A stretch of 64,000 nucleotides of DNA from Flavihumibacter petaseus NBRC 106054. Lineage in GTDB: Bacteria; Bacteroidota; Bacteroidia; Chitinophagales; Chitinophagaceae. The notes beneath the pieces were generated by a model, which was not told the DNA's origin, made no database searches, and saw only the letters and a program-made list of their open reading frames with translations. Made by a program: the position numbers and the translations under genes. This document shows positions 1 through 8,722 of this stretch, one piece after another. The DNA lies in assembly GCF_000974785.1 (NCBI RefSeq), contig NZ_BBWV01000002.1:620001-684000 (forward strand), in the 5' to 3' direction. The first letter of the stretch is position 1. Every line of letters begins with the position of its first letter.

Positions 1-258
1 CTTCAACGAACTAATGGCGCTGCAATCATTATTATTGCTGGCGATCATGGTTTCCGCCCTGAATTTGACCAGGGTTACGGAATGCAATATTTTGATAATT
101 TCTGCGCAGTTTACCTCCCGGACCCGATCCGGAGGCCGCTACCGGATTCAACCACCCTGGTGAACCTGTTTCCTTCAATATTCAACACAAGTCTGGGACA
201 GAAATTGCCACTTATGCCCGATAGTACCATATTTTTGTATGATAAGGTCGAGAAGTAA
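1..258 (+). CDS. C-terminus of a sulfatase/phosphoethanolamine-transferase-like protein (partial)
   Basis: An open frame runs from base 1 to a TAA at 256-258, giving 85 residues with no start in the window. It carries the motif AGDHGF near residue 19. This resembles the C-terminal metal-binding GDHG segment of the alkaline phosphatase/sulfatase superfamily. The downstream pattern (FCAVYLPD, then VNLFPSIFN, then PLMPDSTIFLYD) looks like the tail of Bacteroidota inner-membrane sulfatase-like hydrolase/transferases. The substrate cannot be told from this fragment. The membrane domain expected upstream lies outside the window. Confidence 0.6.
   Translation, partial: LQRTNGAAIIIIAGDHGFRPEFDQGYGMQYFDNFCAVYLPDPIRRPLPDSTTLVNLFPSIFNTSLGQKLPLMPDSTIFLYDKVEK
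230..237 (+). promoter_or_regulatory. Possible -7 box for bioB
   Basis: TATTTTTG matches the Bacteroidota -7 consensus TAnnTTTG. A partial -33 element (ATTG, 204-207) lies 22 nt upstream. It sits inside the end of the preceding gene and would give a leader of about 40 nt before bioB. This is weak because only one element is a full match. Confidence 0.3.
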
Positions 259-281
259 TCACCCAAAAAAACTAACGGATT

Positions 282-1265
282 ATGATTCGTAACAACTGGA
301 CAAAGGAAGAGATAGAGCAAATTTACCATATGCCTTTGCTGGAGCTGGTTTATCGGGCTGCAACGGTTCATCGTGAATACCAGGATACTGCGGAAGTGCA
401 GGTCTGTACTTTATTGTCAATCAAAACCGGCGGCTGTTCGGAAGACTGTGCCTACTGCCCGCAGGCTGCCCGTTATAATACGGGTGTTGATGTTAAGGCA
501 CTGATGAAAACAGATGATGTGCTGACTTATGCGAAGAGAGCAAGGGAAGCAGGTTCGACCAGGTTCTGCATGGGTGCAGCCTGGAGGGAAGTGCGGGACA
601 ACCGCGATTTCGACCGCGTACTCGACATGGTTAAAGGTGTAAATGAACTGGGTATGGAAGTCTGCTGTACCATGGGGATGCTTACCGAATCACAGGCGGC
701 CAGGCTCCAGGAAGCGGGATTGCATGCATACAATCACAACCTTGATACTTCCGAGGAGCATTATGGAGATATTATTACTACCCGGACCTATGATGACCGA
801 CTCAACACACTGAATAATGTTCGCAAAGCCGGTATCAGCGTTTGCAGCGGTGGCATTATCGGGTTAGGGGAATCGCATGATGACCGTATCGGGATGCTCC
901 ATACCCTCAGCACATTGCCCCGTCATCCGGAATCCGTTCCCATTAATGCACTGGTGCCTGTAGCCGGAACACCGTTGCAGGATAATCAGAAAGTTGATGT
1001 CTGGGATATGGTCAGGATGATCGCTACGGCAAGGATACTGATGCCTGGTTCCATGGTGCGTTTAAGTGCAGGAAGAAATGAAATGAACGTCACCGAACAG
1101 GCATTTTGTTTTATGGCTGGTGCTAATTCAATATTTGCAGGTGAAAAATTATTAACTACGCCCAATCCATCATTTGAGGAAGACCAGCAAATGTTTCAGT
1201 TGCTTGGTCTCAAACCCAGGGAGGCATTTAAACCACAAGTGCTGGAAGAAGCTTGTGCAGGATAA
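282..1265 (+). CDS. bioB: Biotin synthase
   Basis: This radical-SAM enzyme inserts sulfur into dethiobiotin in the last step of biotin synthesis. The 327-residue protein has the family's usual length. The cluster motif CxxxCxxC is visible as C52, C56 and C59 ([10 protein letters not shown]), which binds the [4Fe-4S] cluster and SAM. Further family landmarks are [22 protein letters not shown] and the late [10 protein letters not shown], whose arginine belongs to the [2Fe-2S] site. The ATG at 282 gives the expected short N-terminus. No other bio gene is adjacent, so it appears to be a stand-alone biotin locus here. An intrinsic terminator follows directly. Confidence 0.97.
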   Translation: MIRNNWTKEEIEQIYHMPLLELVYRAATVHREYQDTAEVQVCTLLSIKTGGCSEDCAYCPQAARYNTGVDVKALMKTDDVLTYAKRAREAGSTRFCMGAAWREVRDNRDFDRVLDMVKGVNELGMEVCCTMGMLTESQAARLQEAGLHAYNHNLDTSEEHYGDIITTRTYDDRLNTLNNVRKAGISVCSGGIIGLGESHDDRIGMLHTLSTLPRHPESVPINALVPVAGTPLQDNQKVDVWDMVRMIATARILMPGSMVRLSAGRNEMNVTEQAFCFMAGANSIFAGEKLLTTPNPSFEEDQQMFQLLGLKPREAFKPQVLEEACAG

Positions 1266-1289
1266 ATATCAAACCTGCCTGAAACAAGA

Positions 1290-1321
1290 AAGCCCCGCCA
1301 TTAACATGGAGGGGCTTTTTT
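1290..1321 (+). terminator. Intrinsic terminator after bioB, probably bidirectional
   Basis: AAGCCCC (1290-1296) pairs with GGGGCTT (1311-1317), extended inside by CCAT/ATGG across one mismatch, and runs into a T tract (1316-1321). Read on the minus strand the same hairpin is followed by TTTCTTGTTT, so it may also stop transcripts of lon, which converges from the right. Confidence 0.85.
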
Positions 1322-1385
1322 AACCCTTAAAACAACCAACATGAAAATTTCAACTACTTCAATTACAAATCAGAAAGGTGATTGT

Positions 1386-3788
1386 TCAGGTTAGTGCAAT
1401 ATCCAATACTTGTTGCATGGTTTTAACATAATGAAAATCCAGGCCTTTGATATAATCCTCTTCAATTTCCGCAACGTCCTTTTCATTCTGCCAGCAAAGG
1501 ATGATTTCTTTAAGGCCGGCCCGCTTGGCGGCAAGCACTTTTTCTTTTATACCACCCACGGGTAATACCTGTCCTCTCAGCGTGATCTCGCCTGTCATGG
1601 CGAGGTAGGGTTTAACTTTCTTCCCGGTAAAGGCAGAAGTAATTGCCGTGAGCATGGTGATGCCGGCACTTGGACCGTCTTTGGGAACAGCACCTTCGGG
1701 CACGTGAATATGAATGTTCTTTTTCTGAAACTGATCGGCGGATATACCCAGTTTTTTGGCGTTGGCCTGGATATAGGTCAATGCAGTACTGGCGCTTTCC
1801 TTCATCACATTACCGAGATTACCGGTAAGCCGCAGTTCGCCTTTTCCTTCACTCAACGCGGTTTCAATGAACAGGATGTCTCCACCAACATACGTCCATG
1901 CCAGTCCGACAGCCACACCGGGCATATTGGATGTTTTATAGATATCGTTGCTGTATTTGGGTTTGCCAAGGATCTGTTCAACATCGCCGATACTCAGGGA
2001 AGGTTTCAGTTTTTCTTCCTGTGCATATTCTTTTGCGAGGGAACGCATGATCGAAGCGAGTTGCCTGTCCAGTTCACGTACACCGCTTTCACGGGTATAA
2101 TCTTCCACTACTTTCTCCAGCACTTTATCATTGATCCTGAACGGGATTTTGGATAGACCATGTGCCTCTTTCTGTTTGGGAACAAGGTGTCGCCTTGCGA
2201 TCTCCACTTTCTCTTCGATGGCATAACCGCTGAGGTCGATGATCTCCAGGCGGTCTCTTAATGCCGGCTGGATATTGTTGATATTATTCGCAGTGGCGAT
2301 AAACAATACTTTGCTGAGATCATATTCCAACTCAAGATAGTTGTCGTAGAACGTATGGTTTTGTTCGGGATCCAGTACCTCCAGCAGGGCAGAGGAGGGA
2401 TCGCCCCGGTGATCGGCACCCACCTTGTCGATCTCATCGAGGATCATGACAGGGTTACCGGATTTCACTTTCCGGATGCTTTGCAGGATGCGGCCGGGCA
2501 TGGCACCGATATACGTTTTGCGGTGCCCGCGGATCTCACTTTCATCATGGAGACCACCGAGGCTGAGCCGAACATATTTCCTGCCAATGGCCGATGCAAT
2601 GCTGCGGCCGAGTGAAGTCTTCCCGATGCCGGGAGGTCCGACAAAACAGAGGATCGGGCTTTTCAGATCGCCTTTCAATTTGAGCACGGCAATATATTCC
2701 AGGATCCTTTCCTTGATCTTATCCATACCGTAATGGTCATGATCAAGCACCTTCCGGGCATTTTTAAGATCAAATGAATCGGTTGTATAGTCGCCCCACG
2801 GGAGATCGAGCATGAGGTCGAGGTGATTGTAGACCACAGAATAATCGGGCGTGGAAGGATGCATCCTTTCAAGCTTCTCAATGCCTTTGCGGAACATGTC
2901 TTTCGCAGCGGCAGACCAGGTCTTCTGCTCTGCCTTTTTCCGCATTTCCTTCAATTCAAGTTCGTTGGTATCGCCACCCAGTTCTTCCTTGATGCTTTTC
3001 ATCTGCTGCTGCAGGAAATATTCCCGCTGCTGCTTGTCGAGTTCAGTTTTTGTTTTATTGGTGAGCTTGTTTTTTAATTCAGCGAACTGCAGTTCCCGCT
3101 GCAGCAGCTTCATCAGCAATTCTGCTCTTTCCTGGATGCCGTTAAGCGTGAGCAGTTGCTGTTTTTCCTGGAGTTCCGTATTCAGGTTACTGGATACGAA
3201 ATTGATCAGGAAGGATGGGTTTTCAATATTTTTCAGGATGACCTGTGCTTCAGATGGAATATGTGGTGAAAGCTGGATGATCTGGTTGGCGAGGTCCTTG
3301 ATATTGGCAATATAGGCAGCCATATTGTCGTCGTTGCCGGCTGCGGCTTCTTCGATCAGGCTGACATGGGCTTTAAAATAGGGTTCTTCAGAAGTGAAGT
3401 GGTCAAGCGTGAAGCGCCGCTTACCCTGTATGATGACAGTAGTGCCACCATCGGGCATCTTGATTTGTTTAACGATTTTGGCAACCGTGCCGATCGTTTC
3501 CAGGTCATCTTTTCCGGGATCCGCAACATTGCTGTCTTTCTGCGCGACCACACCCACCAACCGGTTATGCTTGTTCGCCTCGTTGACGGCCTTGATGCTT
3601 TTGTCCCGTCCAACGGTGATGGGCAGCACTACTCCCGGAAAAAGGACAGTGTTGCGAAGGGGCAGAATGGGAAGATCCGCCGGTACTTCAAGTTCTGTAT
3701 TGTCTTCAGTTTCGTGTTCGTTCAGCGGAATTATTGGAATAAAATCCATCTCATCGTCTGCATTCATATAAAACTTTGATTCGATCAT
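1386..3788 (-). CDS. lon: ATP-dependent Lon protease
   Basis: This cytosolic AAA+ serine protease degrades misfolded and regulatory proteins. The 800-residue protein has the full LonA layout. An N-terminal substrate-binding domain starts around residues 38-50 (LPILPLRNTVLFPG), followed by a coiled linker at about 205-300. The AAA+ module has a Walker A GPPGIGKT at about 384-391 and Walker B VMILDEIDK. The C-terminal protease domain has the catalytic Ser in KDGPSAG (about residue 707) and Lys in VGGIKEK (about 748). The stretch of 66 bases or so between its stop and the bioB terminator holds nothing else I can identify. I could not place its promoter with confidence. Confidence 0.97.
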   Translation of the reverse strand: MIESKFYMNADDEMDFIPIIPLNEHETEDNTELEVPADLPILPLRNTVLFPGVVLPITVGRDKSIKAVNEANKHNRLVGVVAQKDSNVADPGKDDLETIGTVAKIVKQIKMPDGGTTVIIQGKRRFTLDHFTSEEPYFKAHVSLIEEAAAGNDDNMAAYIANIKDLANQIIQLSPHIPSEAQVILKNIENPSFLINFVSSNLNTELQEKQQLLTLNGIQERAELLMKLLQRELQFAELKNKLTNKTKTELDKQQREYFLQQQMKSIKEELGGDTNELELKEMRKKAEQKTWSAAAKDMFRKGIEKLERMHPSTPDYSVVYNHLDLMLDLPWGDYTTDSFDLKNARKVLDHDHYGMDKIKERILEYIAVLKLKGDLKSPILCFVGPPGIGKTSLGRSIASAIGRKYVRLSLGGLHDESEIRGHRKTYIGAMPGRILQSIRKVKSGNPVMILDEIDKVGADHRGDPSSALLEVLDPEQNHTFYDNYLELEYDLSKVLFIATANNINNIQPALRDRLEIIDLSGYAIEEKVEIARRHLVPKQKEAHGLSKIPFRINDKVLEKVVEDYTRESGVRELDRQLASIMRSLAKEYAQEEKLKPSLSIGDVEQILGKPKYSNDIYKTSNMPGVAVGLAWTYVGGDILFIETALSEGKGELRLTGNLGNVMKESASTALTYIQANAKKLGISADQFQKKNIHIHVPEGAVPKDGPSAGITMLTAITSAFTGKKVKPYLAMTGEITLRGQVLPVGGIKEKVLAAKRAGLKEIILCWQNEKDVAEIEEDYIKGLDFHYVKTMQQVLDIALT

Positions 3789-3894
3789 TTTAGCTGATTC
3801 TTATGACAAAATAACATTTCCTGCCTGCAAATTTGATGTCAGGGGTTCTGAATAGTGGTGACAAGATTGGTGCCATGCCAGACTATTGACCAAT

Positions 3895-3928
3895 TTTGGC
3901 GGAAAAGAAGCCATATAGGTTATATTTG
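3895..3928 (+). promoter_or_regulatory. Promoter of the purine nucleoside phosphorylase gene
   Basis: TTTG at 3895-3898 and TATATTTG at 3921-3928, separated by 22 nt, match the Bacteroidota -33/-7 pattern. Transcription should start near 3933, leaving a leader of about 18 nt before the ATG at 3951. The box is followed by GCCGCC, which often flanks such starts. Confidence 0.65.
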
Positions 3929-3950
3929 CCGCCATATTTAAAACACTAGT

Positions 3951-4772
3951 ATGTCAGCTTTGATGGGAAGGTTGGCCGAAACGGTCGGATTTATCAAAAG
4001 CCGTTATCCTCATATACCACAAGTGGGGATCGTGCTGGGGAGCGGATTGGGGAATCTTATAGCGGAAATGGAAGTGGAGGCTGAAATTTCTTATGAAGAC
4101 CTGCCGCATTTTCCGGTCTCAACGGTAGAGGGTCATTCCGGTAAGCTGATCTTCGGCGAACTGGGTGGAAAAAAGGTGCTGGCGATGGCGGGCAGGTTTC
4201 ATTATTACGAAGGATATACTGCCCAGGAAGTGGCCTATCCGATCCGGGTAATGAAATTACTGGGGATCGGTACCCTCTTGATCAGCAATGCGGCTGGCGG
4301 TATGCACCCGGATTTCGCGGTAGGTGACCTGATGATCATCAGCGATCAGATTTCGTTGTTTACGGTGAATCCCCTGCTGGGGAAAAATGAGGAGGAGCTC
4401 GGTCCGCGGTTTCCCGACATGAGTGAGCCCTACAGCAAAGCGTTGGTGAAAAAGGCCAGGGCCATTGCGCATGACAAAGGAATAAAAGTACATTCCGGTG
4501 TATATGTCGGCGTTACGGGGCCGACATTTGAAACCAGGGCAGAGTACAGGATGCTTCACCTGCTGGGTGCAGATGCTGTTGGCATGAGCACCGTCCAGGA
4601 AGTGATCGTAGCCCGGCATATGGGCATCCAGGTTTTTGCGCTGAGTGTGATCACGGACCTGGGCATCCGGGAGGAAGACAACATCATCACCCACGAAGAA
4701 GTATTGACCGCAGCCAAGGCAGCGGAGCCCAGGCTTACCACCCTGTTCAAAGAACTGGTCTTATCCCTCTGA
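3951..4772 (+). CDS. punA: Purine nucleoside phosphorylase (type I, trimeric class)
   Basis: The enzyme phosphorolyses purine nucleosides to base plus (deoxy)ribose 1-phosphate in nucleoside salvage. At 273 residues it is the length of the trimeric PNP family. Visible motifs are GSGLG (phosphate loop), the conserved HSGKL, GRFHYYEGY, the purine-binding ISNAAGGM, and the late GPTFET with MSTVQEVIVARH. The ATG at 3951 follows a good promoter. The next gene begins six bases after its stop, so the two may be cotranscribed although their functions look unrelated. Confidence 0.95.
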   Translation: MSALMGRLAETVGFIKSRYPHIPQVGIVLGSGLGNLIAEMEVEAEISYEDLPHFPVSTVEGHSGKLIFGELGGKKVLAMAGRFHYYEGYTAQEVAYPIRVMKLLGIGTLLISNAAGGMHPDFAVGDLMIISDQISLFTVNPLLGKNEEELGPRFPDMSEPYSKALVKKARAIAHDKGIKVHSGVYVGVTGPTFETRAEYRMLHLLGADAVGMSTVQEVIVARHMGIQVFALSVITDLGIREEDNIITHEEVLTAAKAAEPRLTTLFKELVLSL

Positions 4773-4778
4773 CCCTTG

Positions 4779-6782
4779 ATGCGAAGCGTATATATATTCA
4801 CGATAGTACTACTGCTGACCGCCCTCCAGACACGGGCGCAAAACCCGCTTCGCCGCCTTCCGGGAATGAGTGGCATGGGCGGGGGCTCAAAAGGTCAGGA
4901 TAGCCTCAAGCATCGCGATAACCTCGAAGATTCGATCACCATCCGCTTCCGCTTTCTCGATTCTTCCAGGATGCAGAAATTCGATTCTTCCGTGGTTGAT
5001 TTCAGGAGCAAATACCCACTGCCTGCCAATTACACCTCACTGGGCAATACCGGATCTGCAGCCCGGGCATTTGCCTTCCATCCCCTGATGAACAGCGGAT
5101 GGGACCCGGGGTTTCACGCATTCGATATTTACAAGATCAGGATGGACCAGGTCAGGTTCTTTCAGACGACCCGGCCGTACTCTGAACTCGGCTACCTGCT
5201 GGGCAGCCGTTCAGAGCAGATCATTCACCTGATGCATACGCAAAACATCAAGCCGAACTGGAATGCTGCATTTCAGTACGATCTCATCAATTCACCAGGA
5301 TTTTTCAAGAACCAGAATGTAGCGCATAACCGGTATCTTTTCAATACCCATTACCAGTCAAAAAACAAACGGTATAATCTCTACTTCGTTTTGCTAGCGA
5401 ATGTGATGCAGGCAAATGAAAATGGTGGCATCCGCGATGACCAGGACTACCTGGATAATGTTACTACCTACAAGGAAAGAAGTTCTATACCTGTTCAGCT
5501 GGGTAACTATGTAAGGCCGGAGCAAAGCTTTCTCAACAGCAAGCTGAATACGGGCAACCGGCAGTCGTCCACAACCTTCCTGCTGCGGCAGCAATATGAC
5601 CTGGGAAAAAAAGATTCAGTGGTAACGGATTCCACTGTTCAAAAACTGTTTTATCCCAAACTGAGGATGGAATATAACGTGCAGTACAGCCTGCACAAGT
5701 TTAAGTATTACGATGCCGAGCCTGACGACAGCTTTTACGTGAAACATTATAATTTTCTGACCGCTCTCAATAACGGCTTTACGCTGGAGGAGCACTGGAA
5801 GGACCTGGTCAATGATTTTTCACTGTACAGTTTTCCGGATGAACGGAATGCGCAGCAATTCCTGAAGGCGGGTTTTTCTTTCCAGAACCTGACGGGAGAT
5901 TTTTCCGATGGCCGCCGCACATTCTATAACATGTTCCTGCATGGCGAATACCGCAACCGTACCCGGAACAGGAAATGGGATATACAAGCCAGCGGTAAAT
6001 TCTACCTGGCAGGATTTAACAACGGCGATTTTGATTTCAATGCTTCATTGCAAAGATTCCTGAGCCGGAAACTGGGATATGCTTCCATTGGATTGCAGAA
6101 CGTGAACAGGACGCCTTCCTATATTTACGAAACATCGAGCAGTTTCAGCTTTGGTGCGATGCCTACCTTTAACAAGGAGAATGTTACCCGTATTTACGGT
6201 GCGGTGAACAACGATGAATACCGGTGGCGTCTTGCTGCGAGTTACTACCTCGTCAGCAACTTCGCGTATTTCAAAAATTATTATGTTACCGATCAGGCCT
6301 CAGCGCTCTTCAATGTTTTCAATATAGAAGCGGAGAAGACCTTCCGGGTCGGAAGACGCTGGCACTGGATGGCCAATGTGCAGATCAATCAACGACTGGG
6401 AGACGGACCTGTTAATATGCCGTTATTTTTCACCTTCCAGCGGTTCGGATACGAGGGTAACCTGGGGTTCAAAAACCTGAGCTTTGCAGCAGGCCTGGAA
6501 GGCAGGTATTTTAGCCCCTATAAAGCCGATCAGTATTCACCCCTGCAAAGCCAGTTCTTCTACCAGGATACCATGCAGATCTCGATGAAATTTCCTGATC
6601 TCACGGCGTACCTGCACTTCAGGATCCGGGGATTCACCCTTTATCTCCGTGCTGAAAACCTCAATACAGCGAGCTTTGCCGGCGGTAGTTTCGGGTGGAC
6701 AAATAACAACCTGGCGGCGCCATATTATCCTACTCCGGGCTTCCAATTGCGGCTGGGCATCTTCTGGAGCTTTGTAAATTGA
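4779..6782 (+). CDS. Putative porin (Porin_10-like outer membrane protein)
   Basis: This exported protein of about 667 residues begins with a clear signal peptide (MRSVYIFTIVLLLTALQTRAQ). A low-complexity GMSGMGGGSKG segment follows, then a long body rich in aromatic residues with alternating polar and hydrophobic strands, ending in GIFWSFVN. This fits an outer-membrane beta-barrel, and the layout resembles the Bacteroidota 'putative porin' family. A TTG at 4776 lies one codon upstream, but the ATG at 4779 is the natural start and gives the cleaner signal peptide. It sits directly behind the purine nucleoside phosphorylase gene. No substrate can be inferred. Confidence 0.75.
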   Translation: MRSVYIFTIVLLLTALQTRAQNPLRRLPGMSGMGGGSKGQDSLKHRDNLEDSITIRFRFLDSSRMQKFDSSVVDFRSKYPLPANYTSLGNTGSAARAFAFHPLMNSGWDPGFHAFDIYKIRMDQVRFFQTTRPYSELGYLLGSRSEQIIHLMHTQNIKPNWNAAFQYDLINSPGFFKNQNVAHNRYLFNTHYQSKNKRYNLYFVLLANVMQANENGGIRDDQDYLDNVTTYKERSSIPVQLGNYVRPEQSFLNSKLNTGNRQSSTTFLLRQQYDLGKKDSVVTDSTVQKLFYPKLRMEYNVQYSLHKFKYYDAEPDDSFYVKHYNFLTALNNGFTLEEHWKDLVNDFSLYSFPDERNAQQFLKAGFSFQNLTGDFSDGRRTFYNMFLHGEYRNRTRNRKWDIQASGKFYLAGFNNGDFDFNASLQRFLSRKLGYASIGLQNVNRTPSYIYETSSSFSFGAMPTFNKENVTRIYGAVNNDEYRWRLAASYYLVSNFAYFKNYYVTDQASALFNVFNIEAEKTFRVGRRWHWMANVQINQRLGDGPVNMPLFFTFQRFGYEGNLGFKNLSFAAGLEGRYFSPYKADQYSPLQSQFFYQDTMQISMKFPDLTAYLHFRIRGFTLYLRAENLNTASFAGGSFGWTNNNLAAPYYPTPGFQLRLGIFWSFVN

Positions 6783-6800
6783 CAATAGCGGTTATCTTTG
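6771..6800 (+). promoter_or_regulatory. Promoter of the metal-handling operon
   Basis: TTTG (6771-6774) and TATCTTTG (6793-6800) are separated by 18 nt, one less than usual. The -7 box ends only four bases before the GTG start at 6805, so the mRNA should begin at or just before the start codon. Confidence 0.6.
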
Positions 6801-6804
6801 TAGG

Positions 6805-7209
6805 GTGAAGAAATTCCTGACCATAGCGATGGCCTTCCTGTATCTGCTGGTTTCCAGCGGGTTTATGGTCGAAATTCATCATTGCATGGGCCGTGTTGCA
6901 GATACCGGCATCAGGTTATTCCATATCGGTGACGACGATACCCATTGTGGCAAATGCGGGATGGATAAGTCCGGCTCCGGCAAACATTGCTGCAAGGATG
7001 AATACAAGTCTCTTCAGGTAAAAGATGATCAGAAGCCTGCTTCCCTGCATTTTCAGCTGGATGCACCGGTACTGGTCCTGAACAGCAAACCATTTGAGGC
7101 CGAACCGCCAACTGTATTGCAGGACCGCTGTCTTTATCCTTTCCGGCCAAATCCGCCGCCGGATCTGACTGATCCGCCACTTTCCCTTCTTTGTGTTTTC
7201 AGAATATGA
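6805..7209 (+). CDS. HYC_CC_PP-type small cysteine-rich exported protein
   Basis: A 134-residue protein with an N-terminal signal or anchor segment (MKKFLTIAMAFLYLLVSSGF). Conserved metal-ligand-like motifs follow: EIHHCMG, CGKCGM, HCCKDE and a C-terminal PPPDLTDPP. This combination is the hallmark of the uncharacterised HYC_CC_PP family of Bacteroidota, often found beside copper or heavy-metal genes. The start is a GTG; the promoter box four bases upstream argues against any earlier start. It leads a five-gene run in which every product appears exported and four carry Cys pairs. Metal binding is inferred from the residues, not demonstrated. Confidence 0.75.
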   Translation: MKKFLTIAMAFLYLLVSSGFMVEIHHCMGRVADTGIRLFHIGDDDTHCGKCGMDKSGSGKHCCKDEYKSLQVKDDQKPASLHFQLDAPVLVLNSKPFEAEPPTVLQDRCLYPFRPNPPPDLTDPPLSLLCVFRI

Positions 7210-7262
7210 GCTGATTGTTTGTATCTACAGGCAATTCTTTCGTTCATATTCAAACAAAACTC

Positions 7263-7700
7263 ATGAAATCAATATTCAGTTTATTGCTGTTGCTGGGATG
7301 TTTTAACCTGGCCATGGCTTCCAAAGACACTACATTACTTCCACAGCAGGCTGCACTTCAGCATTCCTGCTGCAAAAAAGAGAAATCAGCCGCAGTTGCT
7401 TCCTGTCACGAAGCAACACCCAAACAGGTTGTCGCAAAAGCGGGCAAGGCCAAGCAGGATTGCTGTGCCAAATCAGCTGCATCTGCTGAAAAGAAAGCGT
7501 GTTGCGCCAACGGCAACTGTTGCACCCAGGGGGATTGCTGTAAAGGCGGCGCATGTTGCGGAGGTGCTTCCTGTTGTGCTGAAAGCAAATGTTGCTCCGG
7601 TGAAGCCTGCTGCAGCGCAGACAAGGGATGCACCAGTGGATGCTGTTCTAAAAAATCCACTGCAGAAAACACATTGCCGTCAACCCCAAATCGTTCCTGA
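7263..7700 (+). CDS. Exported metallothionein-like protein with CCxxxx repeats
   Basis: A 145-residue protein with a signal peptide (MKSIFSLLLLLGCFNLAMA). Its mature part holds about 22 cysteines. From about residue 80 the sequence is a strict six-residue repeat of the form CCxxxx, where the spacers are ANGN, TQGD, KGGA, GGAS, AESK and SGEA, ending in GCTSGCCSKK. Such regular Cys pairs suggest a soft-metal chelator, possibly a periplasmic buffer for copper or another thiophilic metal. I know no named family for it. A TTG at 7215 extends the frame upstream, but the ATG at 7263 begins the signal peptide. Its TGA overlaps the next ATG by one base (TGATG), implying translational coupling. Confidence 0.7.
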   Translation: MKSIFSLLLLLGCFNLAMASKDTTLLPQQAALQHSCCKKEKSAAVASCHEATPKQVVAKAGKAKQDCCAKSAASAEKKACCANGNCCTQGDCCKGGACCGGASCCAESKCCSGEACCSADKGCTSGCCSKKSTAENTLPSTPNRS

Positions 7701-8245
7701 TGAAAAAGATCATGATGTTGTGGTGCCTCCTGGCGGTGGCCGGAAGCGCGTGGGCGCAATTCAGCAGCGCAACCCTTCAGGCGAGCGGACTGACCTGTGC
7801 CATGTGTACCAGGGCGATCAACAGTTCACTGGAGCAGTTGTCTTTTGTAGAGAAAGTGGTGCCGGAGATTAAGACGTCATCTTTTACCATTGTCTTTAAA
7901 AAAGATGTTACGGTAGATCCGGATGCTTTGCGCAAAGGTGTTGAAGATGCAGGCTTTTCTGTTGCAAAACTCCAGTTGAAAGGCGATTTCAGCGGCCTCC
8001 GGGTAAAGCAGGACACCCACCAGGATATTGGCGGGAAAATGTTCCACTTCATTGGCGTGAAAGACCAGGTGCTCACGGGAAGTGCCGTGCTGACTGTGGT
8101 GGACAAAAATTTCGTGGTGGCGAAGGTTTTTAAAAAATACAGTGCTGAAACAACGATGCCTTGTATTCAAACCGGCAAATCCGGACAATGCTGTCAAAAA
8201 AACGGCGTTAAAGAGGCAACAAGAATCTACCACGTAACCATATGA
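7700..8245 (+). CDS. Exported heavy-metal-associated (HMA) domain protein
   Basis: The 181-residue product starts with a signal peptide (MKKIMMLWCLLAVAGSAWAQ). A ferredoxin-like HMA domain follows, with the metal motif GLTCAMCTRAI (C33 and C36) and the usual DAGFSV end of the fold near residue 90. A second half of unknown type ends with a CxxxxxxxxCC cluster (PCIQTGKSGQCC). The HMA motif suggests handling of Cu(I) or a similar ion, in this case in the periplasm. It is coupled to the genes on both sides by a 1-bp overlap upstream and a 4-bp overlap downstream. Confidence 0.8.
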   Translation: MKKIMMLWCLLAVAGSAWAQFSSATLQASGLTCAMCTRAINSSLEQLSFVEKVVPEIKTSSFTIVFKKDVTVDPDALRKGVEDAGFSVAKLQLKGDFSGLRVKQDTHQDIGGKMFHFIGVKDQVLTGSAVLTVVDKNFVVAKVFKKYSAETTMPCIQTGKSGQCCQKNGVKEATRIYHVTI

Positions 8246-8721
8246 AAAATTGCTTCCTGATCGTTGCACTGCTATTTACATCTGGTATTCAGGCACAACC
8301 CAGGGTAGGCAGGCCTGCACCGGAGATCTCTATTGTTGGCCGCGATAACCAGACAATGTTGCTTTCGGCATTGAAAGGTAAAGTTGTGCTGGTGGATTTC
8401 TGGGCAAGCTGGTGCATGCCCTGCCGGGAAAGCAACCGGTCTCTTGTTTCTGTCTACCGGCGTTACCACAGCAAGGGATTCGAGATCATGGGCATCAGCC
8501 TCGATCACGATTCGACAGCATGGGAAACTGCCATCCGCAAAGATGGTATCAACTGGATGCAGTTTAACGAAAGAGGCGGAAGGAGAACACCGACGGCTGA
8601 TGCATGGGGTGTGGCCATGTTGCCCACGGCATTTCTGATTGATAAGCATGGTGTGATTATCTCCGTCGATCCCGGCACCAGGGAGTTGCAGCGGTATCTC
8701 CAGGAAGCATTAAAAGAATAA
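8242..8721 (+). CDS. TlpA/ResA-like thiol-disulfide oxidoreductase
   Basis: A 159-residue exported thioredoxin-fold protein with a signal peptide ending near residue 18 (IQAQ). The active site is FWASWCMPC, with C58 and C61, and the cis-proline segment is MLPTAFLID. The AhpC/TSA-like insert (GISLDHDSTAWE) places it with the TlpA/ResA group. In this operon a plausible role is keeping the cysteine-rich partner proteins reduced for metal binding (inference). The ATGA overlap with the HMA gene shows it is cotranslated. Confidence 0.85.
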   Translation: MKNCFLIVALLFTSGIQAQPRVGRPAPEISIVGRDNQTMLLSALKGKVVLVDFWASWCMPCRESNRSLVSVYRRYHSKGFEIMGISLDHDSTAWETAIRKDGINWMQFNERGGRRTPTADAWGVAMLPTAFLIDKHGVIISVDPGTRELQRYLQEALKE

Positions 8722-8722
8722 C

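Noticed and set aside
3828-3835. CAAATTTG upstream of lon as its -7 box
   Set aside because: One mismatch, self-complementary so easily matched by chance, and no -33 element at the usual distance.
7500-7640. Short-period DNA repeat that might suggest a CRISPR-like or tandem array
   Set aside because: The 18-bp period follows the protein repeat CCxxxx in frame, the units differ at DNA level, and there are no uniform spacers.
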